NCBI GenBank assembly: GCA_947628025.1
Contig: CANQYH010000002.1
Coordinates: 1 to 34,836 of the forward strand
Length of the DNA: 34,836 bases
Direction: 5' to 3'
From: an uncultured Lachnospiraceae bacterium
Lineage (GTDB): Bacteria > Bacillota > Clostridia > Lachnospirales > Lachnospiraceae
Made by a program: the position numbers and the translations under genes. Below, piece by piece: positions 30,064 through 34,836 of this stretch; position 1 is the stretch's first letter; each line of letters begins with the position of its first letter. Under the pieces are notes generated by a model, which did not search any database, had not been told where the DNA came from, and saw only the letters and a program-made list of their open reading frames with translations.

Positions 30064-32067
30064 TTATCGTTCTCCTTTGATTAAACGCCCGTTTGGATCA
30101 AATTCATATTGGACGCCGTCGATCTCCTGGATCCCTGTTACCATGACGCCCGATTCGTCCAGATAATAATCCGCGTCCAGATGGATCCAGCCGGTCTGCA
30201 TGATGCCGGCGGATGACAGGTAGTACCACTCATCATTCCAGTACAGCCAGCCTGTATGGGGCTTTCCGTCCAGGTCAATATAATACCAATCCTGGCCTTT
30301 TTGCTGCCACCAATCCGTTCGATGGTTTGTTTTTACTTCGATCCTGTAAAAATCTGCGATGGCTTCGTTTCCCACATACTCATATTTGGAAATTTCTTCT
30401 ACTTCTGCTATATTCTCAAGTTCCTGCATATATTTGTCCGTATCCTGATTTTTCCAATATAAAATTTCCAGGTCGTATCCATTCAGCAGCAGATCCGTTA
30501 AATTGGCTTTTGACGCGTCCGTGGAAAACGCGACATTATTGTTTGTCAGGTAGTTAAAACCGGCCATGAATCCCCACTCGGGGAACACATAGATCTCTTT
30601 TTTGCCGGTCTTTAGATTTTCCAGCGCTTCGCCGGCCAGTTTGTTTATCTGGCTCGTATAATATCGGTTCCCTCCGGTCTCGAATATTTCATCCACGATC
30701 AGATAGCGGTCCCTGACATAAAGAAACGACATCACGGCCATTCCGAGCATAGCTGTGACTGCCAGGTATTTTATTTTGACGGCAAATCTTTTGGATATAT
30801 AACCGATCATTTCGTATATTTCGATCGTGCCGGTGATCAATGTTAAAAAACATAAGGGAACAAAATGCTGTGTTTGCATCCTCGTTATTAACGGCATACA
30901 GCAGAGCAGATAGAGCGACAGGACCAGCAGTCCTTTCCAGCCGGCGGCTGTATTTCTGAAATCTTTGCAGATACACATAAGCAGCAGATATAAAACGCTG
31001 CTCCCTAAAAAAATGATCCACGTGACGCGCCCGTAAATCGTTACCTGATATCCGAATATTAAGCCTTCGGCGCTTACCCCGCTTACCGCATAATACAGAT
31101 TTCTGCCAAGAGACTTTATTCGCTCGATGAAAGTGGTGCTGTAGCCTGCCAGATTCGTATTCCGGGCGATCGTGGTCAGGGTGTCTCTCATCAAAAAGCA
31201 GACAGCCAGGGCGGCCAGGATGAAAGCCCCGTATATGATCAGGCATATTTTATCTTTCCCCATTTGAACCAGGCGGTACAGGAGGATCTCAAACAAAACT
31301 ACCGCTCCTGCAAAAACGATCAGAAACATGGGAGAACTTGTATTTAAAAAGCCGCCGCGCAAGAAAGCTCTCGCATAGCCGTAAGCGAACAGGCTTGCGC
31401 CCGGAACCATGCCTGAACACGCGACGATGAATTTGTCCAGCCGGTTCTTTTTATTCCATAAGGCCAGGACCAAAAATCCCGGAAACAGGAACAAAAAATT
31501 GAAATAGCTGTAAAAAGCGATGCCAAGCAGCGCGAAAGAAAGCCACACTTTGGCATTGGACAGCTCTTTCTTTTCTGTTAATAACAAAAACGCTGTCAGA
31601 ACAAGCGCTGTCCCTGGCAGTTCGATATAATATTGCGTCAGGCAGAACCCTAACATCGTGGGCATAAATGAAAAAACGAGGATCAATATCCGGCGGAGCC
31701 GGCGGGGAATTCCCCTTGCGGCAAAAATCCTGCTCATAACGTAAAAACACAGGGTAATGGCGCCGGCGTTTATCAGCCTGTGCTGGATGATGCTTGTCGT
31801 TCCGGTCAGCATGATCGCAAGCGCGGAGATAAACATAGTAAGACTTCCGTGATAGTATTGCGGTAGGAGCGGCCATGATATAAACCAATTATCTTGATAT
31901 GCCTGATCGTCAAGGAGCTGTGTCGCCGCATGATCCGGAAAAACAGAATCGAAATACATTCCTAGATTGTCTCCTATGGAAATGACCGGCAAAGCGACTA
32001 TGATAAATATTAAGGCCCAATACCATAGCTCGAATCTGTTTTCATCACCTTTTCTGCTGTTGATCAT
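30064..32067 (-). CDS. GT-C-like membrane protein fused to choline-binding-like cell-wall repeats
   Basis: A 667-residue protein. Residues about 15-455 hold 11-12 hydrophobic helices, with an acidic loop after TM1 (MYFDSVFPDHAATQLL), as in GT-C glycosyltransferases. Residues about 460-585 are an extracellular mixed alpha/beta region. Residues 585-667 are cell-wall-binding repeats of the choline-binding type: DWYYIDLDGKPHTGW, EWYYLSSAGIMQTGW and DYYLDESGVMVTG. The C-terminus would sit outside the cell. Fusion of a polytopic transferase and such repeats is unusual. The gene appears richer in A and T than its neighbours, perhaps acquired by transfer. GGGAGG lies seven to eight bases before ATG. 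Confidence 0.75.
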   Translation of the reverse strand: MINSRKGDENRFELWYWALIFIIVALPVISIGDNLGMYFDSVFPDHAATQLLDDQAYQDNWFISWPLLPQYYHGSLTMFISALAIMLTGTTSIIQHRLINAGAITLCFYVMSRIFAARGIPRRLRRILILVFSFMPTMLGFCLTQYYIELPGTALVLTAFLLLTEKKELSNAKVWLSFALLGIAFYSYFNFLFLFPGFLVLALWNKKNRLDKFIVACSGMVPGASLFAYGYARAFLRGGFLNTSSPMFLIVFAGAVVLFEILLYRLVQMGKDKICLIIYGAFILAALAVCFLMRDTLTTIARNTNLAGYSTTFIERIKSLGRNLYYAVSGVSAEGLIFGYQVTIYGRVTWIIFLGSSVLYLLLMCICKDFRNTAAGWKGLLVLSLYLLCCMPLITRMQTQHFVPLCFLTLITGTIEIYEMIGYISKRFAVKIKYLAVTAMLGMAVMSFLYVRDRYLIVDEIFETGGNRYYTSQINKLAGEALENLKTGKKEIYVFPEWGFMAGFNYLTNNNVAFSTDASKANLTDLLLNGYDLEILYWKNQDTDKYMQELENIAEVEEISKYEYVGNEAIADFYRIEVKTNHRTDWWQQKGQDWYYIDLDGKPHTGWLYWNDEWYYLSSAGIMQTGWIHLDADYYLDESGVMVTGIQEIDGVQYEFDPNGRLIKGER

Positions 32068-32199
32068 CCCGTTCCTCCCATACTGCGGTTACGGCATACC
32101 CGTCTCCCCTCTTTTGCTGTTAAGACCGTCGAGATAGGATGCGGCCGGTGCCAATGGATCTGCTTCGATTATAGATAATGGGGATCCATAACTGGATTT

Positions 32200-32210
32200 T
32201 GCCGTCGGCA
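32200..32210. promoter_or_regulatory. Perfect palindrome at the predicted start site, possible operator
   Basis: TGCCGTCGGCA is a perfect 5-1-5 inverted repeat. It begins at the predicted +1 of the minus-strand promoter (-10 box at 32218-32223), a typical place for a repressor operator. Arms are only five bases, so chance is possible. The first bases of the predicted minus-strand transcript would also form a tiny hairpin. Confidence 0.3.
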
Positions 32211-32217
32211 TCCTCAT

Positions 32218-32246
32218 ATTATAACGAATATTATAGGGATTTGCAA
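32218..32246 (-). promoter_or_regulatory. Predicted sigma-A promoter for the minus-strand glycosyltransferase pair
   Basis: Read on the minus strand, TTGCAA (32246-32241) and TATAAT (32223-32218) are separated by exactly 17 bp. The -10 box is perfect and the -35 matches four of six consensus bases. A transcript from about 32211 would have a leader of about 140 nt before the ATG at 32067. The intergenic region 32068-32401 (334 bp) holds this promoter, the divergent ABC-F promoter and a short hairpin; I see no gene in it. Confidence 0.7.
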
Positions 32247-32296
32247 TACTTTTACGGGGAAACGGGATAAAAATCCGCTGAAATTCGCAAAAACAC

Positions 32297-32324
32297 TTGC
32301 AAAATAGCCAGATTTATGTACAAT
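32297..32324 (+). promoter_or_regulatory. Predicted sigma-A promoter for the ABC-F gene
   Basis: TTGCAA at 32297-32302 and TACAAT at 32319-32324 are spaced by 16 bp. The transcript would start near 32331, giving a leader of about 70 nt before the ATG at 32402. It is divergent from the minus-strand promoter about 50 bp away, so one regulator could affect both. Confidence 0.65.
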
Positions 32325-32338
32325 AAAAAGAGTATCGG

Positions 32339-32364
32339 TGGGGCCCGCGCAGGACCCCATTTTT
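32339..32364 (+). terminator. Terminator-like hairpin in the ABC-F leader
   Basis: TGGGG at 32339-32343 pairs with CCCCA at 32355-32359; an inner CC/GG pair follows a C-A mismatch, with a small GCGCA loop. TTTTT (32360-32364) follows at once. There is no + strand gene upstream to end, so it may attenuate ABC-F expression. It begins only about eight bases after the predicted transcript start. Confidence 0.5.
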
Positions 32365-32401
32365 AAAGAAAGCAGCCGTTTGGAGATTGTGGAGGAATGA
32401 T

Positions 32402-34051
32402 ATGATCAGTGCGAATAATATTACGCTGCGGGTAGGAAAAAAAGCCTTGTTTGAGGATGTGAACATTAAATTTACCGAGGGCAACTGCTACGGCGTCATC
32501 GGCGCCAACGGGGCGGGCAAGTCTACATTTCTGCGGATCCTGTCGGGACAGCTGGAGCCGACCGCGGGCGATGTGGTGATCACCGACGGGCAGCGGCTTT
32601 CCTTTCTGCAGCAGGACCATTTTAAATACGACGAATATCCGGTGATCGATACGGTGATCCTGGGCAATCCCCGGCTGTACCAGGTGATGAAAGAAAAAGA
32701 CGCGATCTACATGAAAGAGGATTTCAGCGACGAGGACGGCATCAAGGCCGCGGAGCTGGAGGGAGAGTTCGCGGAGATGAACGGCTGGGAGGCCGAGTCC
32801 GACGCTGCTAACCTGTTAAACGGTCTCGGCGTGGACACGGAATACCACTATACGATGATGAAAGACTTAAACGGCGCGCTGAAAGTCAAGGTGCTGCTGG
32901 CCCAGGCGCTCTTCGGCAATCCGGATATCCTGCTTCTGGATGAGCCGACGAACAACATGGACCTGGACGCCATCGCCTGGCTGGAGGAGTTTTTGATCAA
33001 CTTTGAGAACACGGTGATCGTGGTGTCCCACGACCGTTATTTCCTGAATAAGGTCTGCACCCAGATCGCGGACATCGACTACGGCAAGATCCAGCTCTAC
33101 GCGGGCAACTATGATTTCTGGTACGAGTCCAGCCAGCTGATGATCCGCCAGATGAAAGAGGCCAACCGGAAGAAAGAGGAGAAGATCAAGGAACTGCAGG
33201 AATTCATCCAGCGCTTCTCCGCCAACGCCTCCAAATCCAAGCAGGCCACGTCCCGCAAGCGCGCTCTGGAAAAGATCCAGCTGGACGACATCAAGCCCTC
33301 CAGCCGGAAATATCCTTATATCGACTTCCGCCCGTTCCGCGAGATCGGCAATGAGGTCCTGACCGTGACGAACCTTTCCAAGACCATCGACGGCGTGAAA
33401 GTCCTGGACAATATCTCGTTTATCCTGAACCGGACCGACAAGGTGGCCCTGGTCGGTCCCAACGAGCAGGCCAAGACCGTGCTGTTTCAGATCCTTTCCG
33501 GCGAGATGGAGCCGGACGAGGGCGATTACAAATGGGGTCTGACCACGACCCAGTCCTATTTCCCGAAAGACAACAGCGCCGAATTTGCGGGAGAGGAGAC
33601 CATCGTCGAGTGGCTGACCCAGTATTCCCCGGAAAAGGACGTTACCTATGTCCGCGGCTTCCTCGGCCGGATGCTGTTTGGCGGAGAGGACGGCGTTAAG
33701 AAAGTGAAGGTGCTTTCCGGCGGCGAGAAAGTCCGCTGTATGCTGTCGAAGCTGATGATCTCCGGCGCCAACGTGCTGATGCTGGACGAACCGACGGACC
33801 ATCTGGATATGGAGTCCATCACGGCTTTGAACAACGGCCTGACGAAATTTCCGGGCGTCCTGATCTTCTCTTCCCGCGACCATCAGATCGTGCAGACCAC
33901 GGCAAACCGGATCATGGAGATCGTGGGCGGCCAGCTGATCGACAAGATCACTTCTTACGACGAGTACCTGGAGAGCGACGAGATGGCCAGGAAGCGTCAG
34001 GTGTTCACGCTGCTGAATACGGACGACGAGGAGCCGGAGACGGAGGAGTAA
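32402..34051 (+). CDS. ABC-F family ATPase, YbiT-like, with one degenerate ATP site
   Basis: A 549-residue soluble protein with two ABC ATPase domains and no membrane segment, joined by a charged linker (about residues 245-300), as in ribosome-acting ABC-F proteins. Domain 1 has a canonical Walker A (GANGAGKS, 34-41), Walker B (LLLDEPT) and H-loop (SHDRYF), but its signature reads LNGALK (156-161) in place of LSGGEK. Domain 2 has a degenerate Walker A (GPNEQAKT, 352-359), a canonical signature (LSGGEKVR) and Walker B (LMLDEPT), and Arg492 in place of the H-loop His (SSRDHQ). GGAGG at 32391-32395 supports ATG 32402. Translation factor or antibiotic-protection roles are known in the family; which applies here is unclear. 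Confidence 0.9.
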   Translation: MISANNITLRVGKKALFEDVNIKFTEGNCYGVIGANGAGKSTFLRILSGQLEPTAGDVVITDGQRLSFLQQDHFKYDEYPVIDTVILGNPRLYQVMKEKDAIYMKEDFSDEDGIKAAELEGEFAEMNGWEAESDAANLLNGLGVDTEYHYTMMKDLNGALKVKVLLAQALFGNPDILLLDEPTNNMDLDAIAWLEEFLINFENTVIVVSHDRYFLNKVCTQIADIDYGKIQLYAGNYDFWYESSQLMIRQMKEANRKKEEKIKELQEFIQRFSANASKSKQATSRKRALEKIQLDDIKPSSRKYPYIDFRPFREIGNEVLTVTNLSKTIDGVKVLDNISFILNRTDKVALVGPNEQAKTVLFQILSGEMEPDEGDYKWGLTTTQSYFPKDNSAEFAGEETIVEWLTQYSPEKDVTYVRGFLGRMLFGGEDGVKKVKVLSGGEKVRCMLSKLMISGANVLMLDEPTDHLDMESITALNNGLTKFPGVLIFSSRDHQIVQTTANRIMEIVGGQLIDKITSYDEYLESDEMARKRQVFTLLNTDDEEPETEE

Positions 34052-34076
34052 GCGCAGATATTTTGAACCATGAGAC

Positions 34077-34140
34077 GGGGAGCCGCTGCAGAGTACGGAC
34101 CGGGAGAAAGGTCCGGTTCTGCGGCGGCTCCCCGATTTGT
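34077..34140 (+). terminator. Long hairpin terminator after the ABC-F gene
   Basis: GGGGAGCCGC at 34077-34086 pairs with GCGGCTCCCC at 34124-34133. Further pairs include GCAGA/TCTGC and GGACC/GGTCC around a GGGAGAAA loop. A modest T-rich stretch (ATTTGTTT) follows. It lies 25 bp after the stop codon. It could also stop the converging BCCT transcript, although the minus-strand T-tract is poor. Confidence 0.75.
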
Positions 34141-34179
34141 TTGACGCTGGCGAACATTTCTTATGAGAAAGACCGTCCG

Positions 34180-34836
34180 TCAGGTCTTCGTTTCCGCGTT
34201 TTCTTCCAGATACGCGTCCGCGTCCTTGAAAAAGCTCCCTATGATCATCAGGATGATGATACCGACCGGAAACGCCGCGATGATGGACACGGTCTGCAGG
34301 TTCGCCATGGAGTTTTCGGCGAAGATCAGGGCGATCGGCAGCAGGATCAGCAGGACGGCCCAGAACAGCTTCACGTTCCGGTGCGGTTCCGCGTCGGCGG
34401 CCAGGGACTTGTAGGAGTAGGACGAGGCCACCATGGTCAGCGCATCGAACGAGGTCGCGTAGAAAGCGATCATCGTGACGGCCAGCAGGATCAGGCCCAG
34501 CTGGGACAGGGGCAGGGTCCGCATGATCGTGATGATGACCTGGTAGAGGTCGCCGGTCTCATTGTAAAGGGCGATCAGGTCCATTTTTCCCGAAACCTGC
34601 AGGTACAGTCCGTAGTTGCCCAGGATGATGAACGAGGTGAAAGTCCCGGCCAGGGCCCAGAAATAACCGCCCAGGATCGTCTGCTTGACGGTGCGCCCCT
34701 TGCTGATGGCGCCGATGAAGAACGGGGTCGCGACGCACCATACCATCCAGTAGGCCCAGTAAAAAATGGTCCAGTTCTGGGGGAACGAGGTGGTGCGCAG
34801 GGCGTCGGTCCAGGTGGACAGGCCGACGAAATTCTG
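34180..34836 (-). CDS. BCCT family betaine/choline/carnitine transporter, C-terminal part (5' end outside window)
   Basis: The last 218 or so residues of a sodium- or proton-coupled transporter. The frame is open to the right edge; the residues before the first visible Met continue the protein (SFPQNWTIFYWAYWMVW). The BCCT signature WTIFYWAYWMVW...PFFIG followed by the ISKGRT turn is clear, and several helices follow (FTSFIILGNYGLYLQ, LGLILLAVTMIAFYATSFDALT). FYATSFDALT corresponds to the conserved FxTSxD region. Osmoprotectant or choline/carnitine uptake is expected from the family. The substrate box cannot be judged from this part. It converges with the ABC-F gene. Confidence 0.88.
   Translation of the reverse strand, partial: QNFVGLSTWTDALRTTSFPQNWTIFYWAYWMVWCVATPFFIGAISKGRTVKQTILGGYFWALAGTFTSFIILGNYGLYLQVSGKMDLIALYNETGDLYQVIITIMRTLPLSQLGLILLAVTMIAFYATSFDALTMVASSYSYKSLAADAEPHRNVKLFWAVLLILLPIALIFAENSMANLQTVSIIAAFPVGIIILMIIGSFFKDADAYLEENAETKT

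Noticed and set aside
32338..32400. 20-codon GTG-started frame in the ABC-F leader, as a possible regulatory peptide
   Set aside because: No ribosome site fits if transcription starts near 32331, and it overlaps the hairpin; chance is the better explanation.
32867..33883. 338-residue minus-strand open frame inside the ABC-F gene
   Set aside because: Shadow of a conserved ATPase gene; composition is biased and no start signal is seen.

Overview
The window looks like a chromosomal segment from a Gram-positive, moderately GC-rich Firmicute, most likely a gut Clostridium of the Lachnospiraceae type. This is inferred from strong AGGAGG-type ribosome binding sites, a split ThrE-type exporter pair, an Rpn-family nuclease with the EKGLEKGLAQG tail common in that group, a YbiT-like ABC-F protein, and a choline-binding-like repeat module. 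No rRNA, tRNA, CRISPR array or insertion sequence was recognised. No taxon can be named from the sequence alone.

Region 1 (1-6525, + strand) is the distal part of a sugar-catabolic operon. It holds the end of a Gfo/Idh/MocA oxidoreductase, three consecutive xylose-isomerase-like TIM-barrel isomerase/epimerases, a PHP-family phosphatase of the histidinol-phosphatase type, and a signal-less GH28-like glycosidase. Together these suggest intracellular processing of an unusual plant- or host-derived sugar or uronide.

Region 2 (6526-11130) holds a very large orphan protein of unknown function with a Pro-rich 36-bp tandem repeat, a strong intrinsic terminator, and an Rpn/PD-(D/E)XK nuclease gene with its own promoter.

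Region 3 (11131-26098, + strand) is one long surface-glycan cluster. The first four genes form a complete set for GDP-D-glycero-alpha-D-manno-heptose (hddC, hddA, gmhB, gmhA). A glycosyltransferase and two large membrane proteins follow, then rfbF-rfbG-rfbH for the CDP-3,6-dideoxyhexose branch (without the reductase that RfbH needs), a LicD-family transferase, a third large GT-C-like membrane protein and a polyprenyl-phosphate-type GT2. Heptose plus CDP-dideoxyhexose is a pairing best known from Gram-negative O-antigens.

Region 4 (26176-29120, + strand) is housekeeping-like: a tiny XRE regulator, a two-part threonine/serine exporter and a dihydroorotase with an unusual low-complexity insertion.

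Region 5 (29115-34836) has a minus-strand pair: a GT-C-like membrane protein carrying C-terminal choline-binding-like repeats, followed by a polyprenol-type GT2. A divergent promoter region separates it from an ABC-F ATPase on the + strand. The right edge is a truncated BCCT (betaine/choline/carnitine) transporter on the minus strand. LicD, the choline-binding-like module and the BCCT transporter hint at phosphocholine-type surface decoration, but this link is inference.
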